DNA from: Mansonella perstans | Lineage: Eukaryota; Nematoda; Chromadorea; Rhabditida; Onchocercidae | Reading direction: 5' to 3' | DNA length: 64,000 nucleotides | Assembly: GCA_037074765.1 (NCBI GenBank) | Contig: JBAMDO010000045.1 | Coordinates: 124,001-188,000 of the forward strand | In this document: piece after piece, positions 1-17,900 of the stretch | Position numbering within the stretch: the stretch's first letter is position 1 | Layout of the letters: each line of letters opens with the position of its first letter | The notes under the pieces: generated by a model | What the model saw: the letters and a program-made list of their open reading frames with translations, nothing else | Told to the model about the DNA's origin: nothing | Database searches by the model: none | Translations under genes and position numbers: made by a program

Positions 1-173
1 GTAGTAATGTAGTAGAGTTTAGCTTCCTCTTGAATTATTTGATCAAAATTGGCAGAAGGAAATTTCCACTTTACTACTATTTTTACCACATTATCTGTTA
101 TATCAGTGAGCAGCAATCAATAGACATCAGAATTATCCAACGATATCACTATCTAATTGATTAAGTATCACTG

Positions 174-5051
<4,878 letters not shown>

Positions 5052-5741
5052 TTATGATAATATAACTTGAATTGCATAAGAATTTTTGCCCACTTTATAC
5101 TAAAAATGTTATGAATATTTTGGATAATTGCTTCACAAGGTTAAGGTGTGCCATCCTTAACTTATTGAGAATGAATTTCAAACATTAGCATAATCTAACG
5201 ACGTATATTAGCGTACTTTCTAGCACTACAATAAAAGTGCAAATTTTTTACGAGTTTCAATTCAAACAAATTAAAACAAAAAAAAAAAAAAAAAAAATAC
5301 ATAGAAATAGATGTATAATTTTGAGTTAGAAATAACTTTTACAATTTTTGAATCCTTTTTTAGCTTTCAACAGATATCTGTATGATATCAAAAAAAAACA
5401 ATGGGTTAAATTTGATTTGCTCAAAACTTTCTGATTATGAAGTATATTATATAATTAATATACTTCGTTTCAGTAGCAATTAATATCGCTTGGCTTTAAT
5501 AAAATTATTTTGGTCATTTATTTTGGTCATTTATTGCGGTCATTTATTACTTACTCACTTTTTTTTTCTTCTCCAACCAGCCATTATTTGTAAAATGCAT
5601 ACAAATTAACGATAATGATATACTACAACTAAGAATAAATGTATCGGACTGGACCAAATGAGTGGTCTGTAAACGATCAAGAAGACAAGTTTCTCTGATC
5701 ATCAATTATACCGATCGTTTGACGCACTAAAACTCCCTCTC

Positions 5742-5743
<2 letters not shown>

Positions 5744-5779
<36 letters not shown>
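5744..5779. repeat. (CT)n microsatellite
   Basis: Nearly pure CT dinucleotides with one CCC interruption. Confidence 0.95.
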
Positions 5780-6633
5780 AGAAAACAAGCAGCTGACTTT
5801 GTTTTCACTAATTTCGCCTATATAATAGGCGCTGTAAACAACAGGCAGACAGCCTGACGCGACGACAGTTAGTACTTATAGGAAGGCTGACTGTATGTAT
5901 GTATGTTATAATGTTATGTACATGTGTTTGTATGTGTGTATGTGTATGTATGTGTGTATGTATGTATGCATGTGTATGTACGTATGTGTATATGCAAAAT
6001 GATCTTTAGAATGTAAAAATGCATAAAAGATACAAAATTGACCTTGTGACTGACTGACTGACTTACTGACTTGTAAGGAAGCTTTAAATAGATCAAATGT
6101 AAAAAGTCAGACAACAAACAAAGAGTTCGTTTCATCTTTTGCAGTTCAGTTGTATGATTACTAACCACTGGCTGCTAAAAAATTGAACTTTGATCAAAAT
6201 TCTCTTGTAAATATATTAGAGTAACAGGTAACTTTGAAATTTACAAAACAGAGACATTTTAAAATTTAAATTGAGGCAGCATCATATCTAAAAAAAAAAA
6301 AACATAAGTGTTTTTTTATTCGTTGACGACTCGCAGTTATGGGAAAAAAAAAAAATAATTGTGTCATTCAAATAGTTCCATCGGCCTTTTCCTCTTTCAG
6401 TCTTATTTTTTTTTTTTCAATAATTTCAGCTATCAATGAGTGGAATAAATTAAGAAAAACTGGATTGTGTAAAGAGGATGGTGTCGTGATTTTCATTAAT
6501 GTTTGAAATTCGCCCAAAAAAATTGCAGTTTCGAAAAATTGGACAAAACTCATTAAATATGCGCTTCAGTTATCTCTTAAGATATTGTTTAAATTGCATT
6601 TTAAAAAATCAAAATAATAAAATTAAATCTAGC

Positions 6634-6635
<2 letters not shown>

Positions 6636-6665
<30 letters not shown>
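6636..6665. repeat. (AT)n microsatellite
   Basis: Uninterrupted AT dinucleotide run of about 28 bases. Confidence 0.95.
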
Positions 6666-7276
6666 GACCAGTGCAAAGGAATAGCTTGAACTGAACAGGA
6701 AGTGTTGACAGAAATTCAGAAATTTAGCTGTCCATTTCTTGAATCCATAAAGAAGAAAATTTACTTTTCATAATACATCAATTCCAGTGTAACCTGGGAG
6801 AATAGTTTATCTTAAGTACATCTTTGACCACAATAGAATAATAAAATATTGCAGTACTTGTCGTTCGTTTTCACTCCTCCAAAAAGGTTAGCTAAATTGC
6901 AATGGCTAAAATTATTGAAAGAGGTGTTATAGTATGTGAAATTTCACGGATATTTGCTTGACGTTGGATGTACCTAAACATTTCCGTGGCCTTTAAATAG
7001 GCGGAAGTCATGAATTAAAAAACATCGTATGAAAGAAACCTAGAAATGTAAAAAGTACGCAAGTGCCTATGTGCATGTATTTGTGTGTACGTGTATGTGT
7101 GTGAAAATTCGTGTACCTTTTGATCAAAAAGTGGGTATTTTGACGACAGAACATAACGTTGTGAAAATAATGATTTGCATGCGAATGGTAACATTTTTAT
7201 TCGATTTTATTGTATGTTCGTTCAGAAGATGGATGAGAAGAATGGGAGAAGGCGGGAGAGAAGAAAGATAACTTCC

Positions 7277-7310
7277 GGAAAGGTCATTTATAGCTATAAA
7301 TGACCCTTCC
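7277..7310. repeat. Near-perfect palindrome with AGGTCA half-sites
   Basis: Bases 7282-7305 form a perfect 24-bp palindrome, GGTCATTTATAG followed by its complement; with one mismatch it extends to about 7277-7310. Its flanks read AGGTCA and TGACCC, the consensus half-site of nuclear receptors in inverted orientation with a 14-bp spacer. It lies 2 kb upstream of the nuclear-receptor gene. Binding is speculation. Confidence 0.8.
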
Positions 7311-8918
7311 GCAGGAAATATTTCAATTATGTTGTTTACGTTCTATATACTACAAATATCTTTCCATCTGGTTTTCAAACCATATTTTATTAATAGTTTA
7401 CTTCATCATTGTAATTTTCATTTAAATCGTAGATTTCCTTAATTTCAATTCTTTACTTTCATCAATAATTAACCTGAAAAATGTAATATCTTATGATTTC
7501 TCACAATACTGAAATATTTTAAAAACTATACCTTATCTCAAATCATTCATTTGTATTTTTATCACCTTATCAATTATATGGGATATTTTAAAGTAATCTT
7601 TAATTCATAGTATGCAAAATAATAATAAATAATAATTTCCTACTTAATGTAAGAATTCAGTTTCTTTTTTTTTTTTAGCTTTACCGATATAATTTCCTTT
7701 CCAGCTGCTCTTCATGTGATGAATGCTGTTCTGATTTATGTTCATTGATATTTTCCTGAATGCTTTTGTCTGATTGGTTAAGGAGCAAAGTTTGGGCAAT
7801 TTTGAAAATCTAAGTTATATTACATTGAGAAAGACTTTATTCTTATGTGATTATTTCAACATTTATTTTGGAAAATTTTATCAAAAATTAAAAATGGTTC
7901 CGTTGTTTTTATGCATGCAATCATTGTGGATTAGACAGTATAAATGAAGGCTGTACAATTTTTTTTTTCGTAAATAATTCTATTGCCTTTGGCATTACTA
8001 AACTGCATGCTGTTTTGGTGTGTTAGATTGGAATAAAATGAGGCTAAATGCATCTTAAAAATAATGCTTGGCTCATAACACATTGCTCTCTAAATTCTCT
8101 GCTGCCAAAAGCTAAGCTGCGCGCAACACTTCAAAATAATATTTGCCATTGTTGCTCTCAAATAAAAACAATGCAAATAACAAAAATTATCAAACAGGTA
8201 AAAAGAGCAGAAATAATGATAAAGCAATGTGATAACAAAAATAATATTATCATAAATTTTTACCTGAATGAGAGAGGAAAGAAAGATTGATAAATTTGAT
8301 AAATTCAAATATTTTTGTTATTCAATGTTTTTTTTTTCATACATTTTCAATTCATCTATTAATTAATATTTGATAAGTTTAAACTTTTTTTAATTTATTT
8401 ATATTAGATATTTTTTTTGATAGATTTATAAATAAATATATTCCTACATACATATACAAAAAAAAAAAAAAAAGTACGTATAATACATACAGATGGGATG
8501 GATATATACATATATATTTATTAGTATACATGTTTATTTATTGAAAAAAAAAAAAAAAAAGAGCCAGAGAGTATGGAATGAGTGCAGAGAAAGTGGGATC
8601 ATTTTGCTTTTACTTTTTACGCCACATACTTAACATTTGACAGCTTATTTTTGTTTGGCGATTAGCCCATCCATTTTTCAGATTTTTTTCATAGTATAAG
8701 CCTACTTTTGCCTAAACTATCAAAAATTTTTGAATGCCTTTTTTTAAAAAAAAAAGTTCTTTATTGGAAGGGGAAAAAGGGAAAAGACAGATTAGGGTAC
8801 ACCCAATAAGCAACTTTCGATCATTTTAGAGGACCTTTTTGCTCTCTTTCTACTTCCTCACAATCTGCTCATTCCAAGTGTTGTCGCTGACACTGTTCTA
8901 ATCATTTGCTGTCAGTCT

Positions 8919-9119
8919 GTTTGTATGTATGTATGTGTGTGTATGTGTGTGTGTGCATGTGTGTGTGTGTGTGTGTGTGTATGCGTGTGTTTATGAGTGT
9001 TTCTGTGTGTGTGTGTGTGTGTGTGTCTGTATGTGTGTGTATTTGTGCTTATTATATGTATTTATCCGTGTTTATGTGTGTGTGTATGTGTGTGTGTATG
9101 TGTGGGTGTGTATGTGTGG

Positions 9120-9161
<42 letters not shown>

Positions 9162-9185
9162 GTATATGTATGTGTATGTATATAT
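8919..9185. repeat. Compound (TG)n/(TGTA)n microsatellite
   Basis: About 265 bp of interrupted TG, TGTA and TGGGTG repeats directly before the nuclear-receptor first coding exon. It is open in several frames on both strands, but only as Val/Cys or His/Thr low-complexity, so it is not treated as coding. Confidence 0.95.
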
Positions 9186-9306
9186 CAGTATGAGAGTACG
9201 CATTTCTTTTCGTTTTCTTCACACAGTTTTGCGGGCGGAGCATTTTTCAAATCAGAAGAGCCGAGCAAGGGGGAGGCCGGTCTTTGATCAGTGTGGGCTG
9301 CCAGCA

Positions 9307-12300
9307 ATGACTGAGGCGGCAGCTGAAGCAGCTGCTTACGCAGCAATCGCAAACAACGTTGCGGTAATCATGCGTAGTAGTAATCGGAGTATGTCACCAT
9401 CATTCTCATCACAACAGACTTATTCCATTGAATCGATCCTGAAGCCGGGTGATTTGGAGGCAGCTGCATTGAATGAATCAACAAATACCATGGAAAATCA
9501 TTCCATTCCACTCGTTGATGGCGAGCCAACCATCTGGTCGGTCATTTTTTAACGTTAAAGAAATGGAACAAAAGCCTATCAAATGTGTGACAAAATCAAT
9601 TAATTAATTGAATTAATTTCTATATGTTTTTTTTTTTTTTTTTTTTTTTTTCTGTTCATTCCTTTTTTTTTTTTTTTTCTTTTTAATTTTCTTCCAATAT
9701 TGTACTTCAAATTCTTCAACATTTCTAGTTTTTTTTTTTTTTTTTTTTTTTTTTGCATTCCAACTATTCGTACTTTTCATTTATTTCACGTTATTCACTT
9801 ATTCCTAGTTAACATATTATTATCTCTAAAAGAAAGAATAATTCTATGTAATTTTTATTTCTAATAATTATTTTTACATTTTTGAAAATTCATTTTTAAT
9901 TTTAACTGATCCAATTGATATATCTATCGTTCATAGCCATTACTTACAAATGAACAAATCTGTTGTTTGTTTGTTTGTTTTTTTTTTTTCACTTTGTTCA
10001 GAAGAGAAGAAAAGTTAGAAAAAAATTGAGTAGAGTACTATGTGAAAGAAATGAACAATAACAACAACAACAACAACAACAATATGAGTTTAGAGTTTTT
10101 GTCGTAACTTTTTTGAATTGAAATCTCTAATTCTTGTTTTCAAAATCTTTGCTAGTGTAAGCACACAAAAATGCTTCTTTTATTGGAGAATTAAAAAAAA
10201 TTAACAAGAACATTAGTGATTATATATCTAATGCATATTTTTATTATTTTCATACATATGCTTGCACTATAAGCGTTGACTTGCAAAAGTTGCCCCTATT
10301 TACGAGTTTCATGATTCTGGGTCATTCGGAATATGAAACCCCTAATAATGTTGAGTTGTGATCTAATAAAGATGAACGGTAGAAACTGTCCCACTCTCAT
10401 TGTTGCCTCAACTGTAACATGTATAATTTCATTTTCCACTGATTTCTCTTCAAATTCAGTTTAATTTCCTTTTCCATTAGAATGATAATGATGATGATGA
10501 TGATGATGATGATGATGCTCCTGCTGCTACTACTACTACTACTACTACTGTCGTATTGATATTGTGATGAAATTTTCCTCAGCTGAGATAACAAAAAAAA
10601 AAAGAGAACGGACCAGACAATTTTACTGATTAACAAGCCCGCACTCTTCAATGTCCTTGATGCAAGGATGACCTTTTGTCTTTTTCCTGAAATCCTCCTA
10701 CGCCAGTGACCTTACAACTTTGCAATTCCAACTAATTACTAACAAAACTTGTCCTTTCATTGAATTGTCCTACATTTTTAATGGAATCGAGTTCAATAGT
10801 TTCTCGCAAATAATATAATTAATTAAATAATGCAATTTTTTTTTTTCTTTTTTTTTTGATTGGAAGAGATCAGAAAGAAAGGTTTTCCTGAATTTTCTTT
10901 TTAAGTGAATCGCTCCGTTAATCGTTTTATATATTTGAAATCAAATTTCTGTGAAAATGAATTTAATGTAGATGTATGCACAGTGTAATTTACTGTTTAA
11001 ATATAACACGATTTTGGATCAGCGTTACACAAATAAGGAATTAACATAAATAGTTCCAGTGAGAAATTTGTCGTGAAGACACTCTTGTAATAACAGATTG
11101 TAGATCTAGGCTTTTGAACTATAACAGTAATTTTGAACAGAATTTTTGATGATATTTATCATGCAAAAAATAGAAAAGTAGATTATAGGCAAATTAAATG
11201 TGAAGGACTATATCTGTAAGATGCTGACAACGTACCTTCTTAGACTTTTGATCGGTTGTGTTTTAAAAAAAAAAAAAAATACAAAGGATTAAAATTTCTT
11301 GAAAGCTTCACTGAGAGGAACTCAGCTGAGCACAGAATTTTCCAGTTCGGTTTGCCACGATGAAGCAAGTGGTCGGCATTATGGTGTTATTGCATGTTTC
11401 GGTTGCAAAGGTTTCTTTCGTAGAACAGTAAGTTGATTTATTTCAGTTCATCCTTTAATGCATTGAATTGTTGGGAATTGCAACTGTATAGGATCTAAAG
11501 CCGGCTTTCTTTTGATGAATTTACTGGTGCGATTGATGAATGTGCCAGGAGACGAAGTGTGGTATATTTTGCAGTGATATTGATACAAGTTTAGTTCCAT
11601 CTGGAAGATTTTCTTTCTGTTCGTGAAAATTAGTTGAAAATGAATGCATTAACTAAGCAATCTTTTAACATTTAACGTCTTTACTTGAATACTTATTCCT
11701 ACTTATTTGAAATAAATGGTTTATGATCTTTAATATCAGTAATGCCTTGTAGGTTCGTGCTGGGAAAAATTACGTATGTCGTTATGAGCAGAAGTGTAGA
11801 ATTGATAAAGGTGAGTAGTACATTCAGCATCAAATAATTTTTTAACAAGTCGCAAGTTTTTCCCTTAATTTGAAAATTGCGAGATTTAGAATGGGTGAGT
11901 AACGATGAATGGGCCTCCTCTGTCACTCCCTCATTCATTTTTCTTCCCCATATCTCTTATTTCATCCACTGCAAGGTCCTTTCAATAAATAATTTGTATG
12001 TGTGAGGCAGAACCCACGAAATGTGCACCGTTGTTGGTCGTTGACTTCACTCTTTACTGACCTTGCTATGGGAAGGAGGAAGTTCCGATGAACTGAGATC
12101 ACTTTCACTGAGTCTTTTTATTACGTCGTCATTTTGATGACACGGAAAAACGAGTTCACTTGAAATTTTGTTAAATGTTTGAAAGTGACGTTACTATCAA
12201 ATTATAAGTATTTGCCCCATCTTATTTGTACGTTTCATTCTACGATTTTCTCGTTTTTTTTTTTCTTTTTTTTTTTCTTTTTTTTTTTTTTTGTACTTTT

Positions 12301-12527
12301 CGAAAAAAGAGATTTTGCATAAAAATCTATGAGTTAAAAAGTTTAACTAAATTAATTTTCAATTATTGTTATCAACAAATACAATTTCAGCTGGTCGTAA
12401 CGTTTGTCGATCTTGCCGTTTTCAGAAGTGCCTTCAAGTAGGAATGGAACCTGATGGTAAATTGTTGACATTGTTTGTTTAACTTTTTCAATCTTTTTCT
12501 CTTTTTAATTTCTTTTAGCACAAAGAC

Positions 12528-12569
<42 letters not shown>

Positions 12570-14969
12570 TTCACCGTTTAAAACAAAAGAAATGAGATTG
12601 TGGTGGGTGCTAACCTTTGATCAGAAAGTCCATTGAGTAAATGGAAGCTATGTGTTTGTGCTGTCTACACATCTCTTTTCAATTTTACATCCTTGTTCAA
12701 ACTTTTCAAACTATTCCATTCAACTAAAATCCTTTCACTTCCTTTTTATTTAATTCCTCATATACCAGCGATCTTTTTAACTTGATTCGCACTTTCACAT
12801 GTAAAACTACATTTTCATCGTAAAAAGAATATATCTATCTATCTATCTGCTCCATTCTTATACTATCCTGTCTATCTGTCCGTCTCTCTATTTCTCTAGC
12901 TATAAATCTTTATTAATTTTGGATATAGTTAAAATCATTTTTAACTTTTATATAAATTTAAATATCTTTTCAATATAAATCTATACAAATCAAATATTTC
13001 ATTTTATGCAAAAAGATGTTGAATCCATAAATAATTTTAGCAATTCGTCCTGATCGTGATAAAACAGGTAGGCAGAAAAATCCACGAAGAGGTGGCGAAA
13101 ATGGTACTATTAAAATGTCAACAAATTCGGTATCAGGGGAATTACCATGTGTTACATCTGAAAAAGACAATGTTGTGAGTGACGATTTTCGAACTTGTAC
13201 GCGATCCTTTTGCATAAATACAATCCCAGATCATTCAAAATGCCTTGTACCCGTTGGTGATGAATCTGTCCTGGCAACATTATGTGAAATTGAACATATA
13301 TGCAATCAGCTTCGTGATGCTCATCCAGTGATAACGAAGACTTCTATTACCCTCATTGATGCTGTTTTGCGTCCTTCGCTCATCGTTTCACGATCTCCGG
13401 TAAGTAATCTTGGGATGTTTTTGTTCTTTTTTCTTATATTTTCTTTCCCTCATTCCTAAGATTTTTGTATTCTTGAAAGTTTACTTTTTCTTTGTCAGTT
13501 CATTCATTTAATTTTTTTTCGAGATATTTTCATATAATGAACTATGAATTGATCGTAATTCCATTCTTTTTTAAAAATATATTATGCTAAAAGTATTATG
13601 AATTCAGCTTTTTCTCATCATCAGAAATTTGCATGCTGTAAAAAATTGTAGGTTTTCTTTTAGCTGATATTCGATGGGTCTTTGGGTCTTGCTGGCTGCA
13701 AGGAATATTTTGAAAATCTAAGGCGCCTTATTGTATTGCTTTTTGATTATGCCAATACACTTAAGCCAATCGCCGATCTCACACCTAGTGAAAAGGTTTT
13801 CCGTCTTCATAAATTTTCAATGAGTGACGCATAGAATGAAATGTGGTGCATTATTGAGAGTGAATACTGATTACTGAAAAATCTAATTCGATGTTTCACA
13901 CTAACTGGAGTCTCTTTTTTCCCTGTTTCAGAGTGTGCCAGTAATTCTTTGAAAAATGAATTCACATTTCATGTAGTTCAGGCTTCATTAACTTTTGATC
14001 TTGTATTACTCTGTTTGGACCATTTCGCCGTTCATATTTCGTAGTTCGGTTTTTGCAGATATCAATAATTCATAACTGTGTGTCACAATTTGCGCTTCTT
14101 GTTGTTGCATACCACACGGTGCGTAATACTGAGTTGGTCGGCAGCACAATTTTACTACCTAGTGGACATTATTTCCATCGGGAAAAACCTGTTATTATCA
14201 TTGAGCAATGTGAAGATAAACAAATCATATTGTTGGAATCCCGGATTGAGTTTGTTTTTACTGTGTTCCACAGTCGTTTACTATGATCCAAAAATTCAAT
14301 TATATATCTCCGTTTAATGAATGCAACTGTTTGGAAAATGCGGATGTAAAGCTCGAAAATATGCATTATATCCAGATGTATTTAATTTAATTTTCTGAGT
14401 GAATTCTATATTTGATTTTGATTTCTGACATTTTCTAAAATTCAAAGTGATGAAATATTGTAGGATTGTAAAGAAAAACATTCTGGATGTTGTTTTGAGC
14501 CCAATGCGACGTTTGGGATTTACCGAAATCGAAATGGTTGCACTGAAAGCGATAATTGCACTGGATCCGGGTGCTTCAAATCTCTCTCCTCATTCTGCGT
14601 CCTTACTGGCTGTAGCTCGTGGATCTGTCCAGAATGCACTTTATGCTCATCTCAGTAGTCGTCTTTCACCAGCCGAGGCGACATCTCGCTTTGGCAACCT
14701 TTTGCTTTTGATTGCCGGTCTTTCCGTGAGTATTTTGACAGTTTTATCGCAAATACTGATCTAGTTTTAGGAATTTGAAAAAAAAAAATCTTGCTATTAT
14801 AAAACCCAAAACAAGATTGGAAACGCCCGTCAAACTCACAGACTTTTTGAAACGGAAGAATTTTCAGAAAATGGGTGCGGCGTTGTGCGGCATGATGCAG
14901 TTATGCCGTGACCTTTCAGTGAACATTGATCCAGTAGTTGATGGACTTTTTTTTAACGACTCTTGTTGA
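9307..14969 (+). CDS. Nuclear hormone receptor (nematode NHR, HNF4-related supplementary group)
   Basis: Ligand-regulated nuclear transcription factor. Nine exons: 9307-9536, 11346-11427, 11753-11810, 12391-12456, 13041-13399, 13664-13795, 14059-14209, 14448-14725, 14868-14969; total 485 residues. The DNA-binding domain (about residues 77-150) has both C4 zinc fingers: [46 protein letters not shown] and [20 protein letters not shown]. The P-box reads CFGCKG. The ligand-binding domain (about 230-485) includes [34 protein letters not shown] and a terminal helix before the stop at 14969. The weakest junction is 14209/14448: an alternative acceptor at 14463 exists but needs another donor. The N-terminus is Ala-rich ([13 protein letters not shown]). 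An acceptor at 9226 lies 80 bp upstream of the ATG, and the frame is also open upstream, so the start is probable, not certain. Exact ortholog not identified. Confidence 0.92.
9625..12564. repeat. Homopolymer and trinucleotide runs in nuclear-receptor introns
   Basis: Introns 1 to 4 carry long poly-T tracts (about 9628-9650, 9665-9680, 9730-9754, 12254-12292), an (AAC)n run at about 10056-10082, adjoining (GAT)n and (ACT)n runs at about 10486-10550, and a poly-A run of about 35 at 12529-12564. No coding content was seen in these introns. Confidence 0.85.
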
Positions 14970-17900
14970 GTTCCAGCACTTCAGTACTGAATATTAAGTG
15001 ATCTGGTCAGTTTAATGCCAAGCCCCAAACAGGATCTCTTTTACAGCTCATGTCTTATCGACATGCTCACTTTATTAATTCAATATTTTTCGAATGTGCT
15101 TTCAAATTCAATGCTGATTTCGTATGATGTCATACGAATTGATGTGGTCTCTCTGTGCCTTGGAAATTGATGTGACGCATAATGTTGACTTTCTATTATC
15201 AGTTGCAAAATGTTTCCCCGGGAATTTGGCAGATTTTCTCTTGAACATTATGCACCGTGTGTTGGCAGTAATAGTGTTAGATATTTTTATCCTGAAGGAA
15301 ATTACTGACTTCAGTGTTTTGTTGTTTTGTGATGGGTCATTCAAGTACTGAGTCTTTCGATTTGTGATACGGTGCTTTTTTTGTAACTTTGGCTTTTTTT
15401 TCAGTTCCGATTTTCATTGAACTTTGTGAAGTACGGAAATTTAGATGGCTTTTTGATGGGCTGCTTATGTTAATCCTTGTACAGCTGATATAATTTATAG
15501 TGAGTGTAACCAAAATATTTCCATTTCAGACTTGGCAGCTCGTTTTTTTAGTTTAATTTCTGTATTAATTTTGCATCCTTATATTACGCGGTTTTTTTCG
15601 GTGTGCTCGGTAAAAATGTCGAAGCATTTTCCTCTAATTTTCAAAATGGTAAAATACTAGACTCTTCATCGTTTTGGGATGTTCTGTAAAGTTCCTTGCT
15701 TCATTGATTTATATCAATTTATATGTTTTACATTTATATGATCTATATAAATCGTTGATTTATATGATTTATATCGGAGTGTTTATTTATGTTTGTAGAA
15801 TTTGTATTTGTTTTTGCGAAGTTTAAGACTATTTCAGCTGTATACGATTTAGCTGCAGCTTCAGTTGGAGAAGTTATTGAGTTAGTAATGGCCGGTATCT
15901 GAAATGGGCCTAAGTATGACTAATCTCTTGAGGGACATAGTATTGTGGTTGAATTGCCTGTATTGTTGTTGGTTGAAAAGCTTTGCTGCCAGTATTCTGA
16001 TAACATTTCTTGTTCTTCAGCTTGCAACTGTTATCGGGCATTTCGCTTATGAATCATTGGAAAAGGGTTTTTTAACTTTCCTTGTTTCTCAATTTTTCAC
16101 TGGGACCATTTTATACTGGAGCTCTGACTAATACAAATAAACGCATCGATGGTGAAGTGTTCCCACACTGCTCATGCAGCAAATTAAGTTCATGAAAAAT
16201 GGTTGTAGACAAAATAAGGAGAACGAATTTCTAGAAACTTAAAAAATGTATGCTTGCCTTTTTTTTTCATTTATACTTTTTTCATTGGTATCCCTGAGAT
16301 GTTTTAAGAGGCACTGAGTAGTCTGGAAACAAAGCGAAGATCTCTGAGCTAATTGTGGGAGGCTACGAGTATTTGATATGCTATTTATCACTGCAGTCTG
16401 ATGTGGAATATAGATGAGTGGAAGCAGCAGCACTCAGTGAATGGCATTTGGTCTATATTATGTACTTTTGTTTTACGTAGGAAGAAGCTTCGGGCAATTT
16501 TTTGTCTCTCAAGCAAAATAGTTTGTAAAACATTCTTTCAAAGATTGATATTTCTGCTTCTCAAAGAAAGGTAACTACTGCTATTTATGATAACAACGGG
16601 TAACACGTGCAGCTTTATTTCTCTCCTTTAATGGAGAAATAAAAAGAGTGGGACATTTGTTGGTGTGGAAATGGAAACGAATGAATTGACGACCTGACAA
16701 ACAGAAATGGAATGTATCAATTTTGTAATCTTGCTGAGATTATTTAATGCTTTCCATGCAGAAAATCTGCTTATTGAATTATTATGATTTTATCTGGGGA
16801 AATTCGAAAAGTCATCTATTGAACTGATGCATAATTGGTGAACACGGAACATTAATTCTTCAAAAATGATGCATTAAACTTGGTAAAATACTGCCGACCC
16901 TGAATTTAATTGGAACTTTATTAGTATTGAAATTATGAGATTTCGTTTCAAATTCAAAACATGAGAAAGATGATCCGCTATGCGCATTAACCGTGGTTCA
17001 CAGTCGGTGTTTTTTTTCAGTAGCCTCTAATTATTTGCCATGCCAAACTATATTGTTCCATTTGTAAGTCCTTCAAAAAACTATAAAAACTACTGATTCA
17101 AGAATTAGAGTCCATTTCAAGTCTTTAATAAAGTCTGTAATTCAAGCAATGGTTCCGTTTAGTACAGTTCCTAAAAGGAGCTGGAGGATAGGGAAGCTAT
17201 AGTTTCTACCCAGGCTTTTGGATGATTTCATCTAGCGGAAGAGGATTTATTTACATGTTACACTGCCGAAATTTTTCTTCCTTGAGTTAGTGCAGACACA
17301 AGCATTTAGTTCCTCTTGCTGTCTTATATGTTCAGTATCCCGAGTGTTTCACTTGGATTTCCTAATGGGCACCTTTGCTCCCTCAATTTCTGTCTGAAAT
17401 ATGCCACATACATGATAGGACAAATGCATAAGCCTTTAACTCCCTTTTGCTTCTGTTCATTCTCAGCAAACCTTCTTTCGACCTTCGATCTTCATTGCAA
17501 TGCAAACTTTATGGTATTTAATTAATCTTTAGGCTGCTTGCACATTTATTAAAGTGCTCTATTTCCTGAAGTTGCCTCATTTAAATGTCTTTCTAAGATA
17601 TATTTCAAATCATACTTATTTATAGGTTTAGATAATTCTACTGTTTCATCGCATGTTCTTATGTGGAAAACTCTAATTTCCGTATAATTAGTGATCACTT
17701 TGAACTAATGTCTGTCCTGTCAGTGTGTGTGTGTGTGTGTGTGTGCCACAAAAGTGCATATGAATTCCTTAGCTCATATGAAAAACCCAATTTAAGATTG
17801 TTTTACAAAAGGTTCATTTGCAACCATTCGTTTGTTCACCCTATCAGTTTGGCAACTGTAAAGTGAAATCTGATTGCAAAAAAGGCGCACAGATTCACTT

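Larger units (their letters stand above)
5052..9306. other. Intergenic region between ETS and nuclear-receptor genes
   Basis: No convincing exon was seen. A canonical AATAAA at 5230-5235 could serve the ETS gene. Contents are simple sequence: poly-A near 5278-5297, (CT)n at about 5744-5779, TGTA-rich repeat 5890-5995, (AT)n about 6636-6665, a 24-bp perfect palindrome at 7282-7305, and long interrupted (TG)n/(TGTA)n at about 8919-9185. A TTCTTCACACAG acceptor ending at 9226 probably marks the 5' end, cis- or trans-spliced, of the nuclear-receptor first coding exon. Confidence 0.7.

Noticed and set aside
8906..9250. Long Val/Cys or His/Thr open frames over the TG repeat
   Set aside because: They are translations of a dinucleotide microsatellite; only the part downstream of the acceptor at 9226 has coding character.
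15904..16131. Hydrophobic plus-strand ORF after the nuclear receptor
   Set aside because: No splice context or domain; AT-rich sequence readily yields hydrophobic ORFs; likely 3' UTR or spacer.
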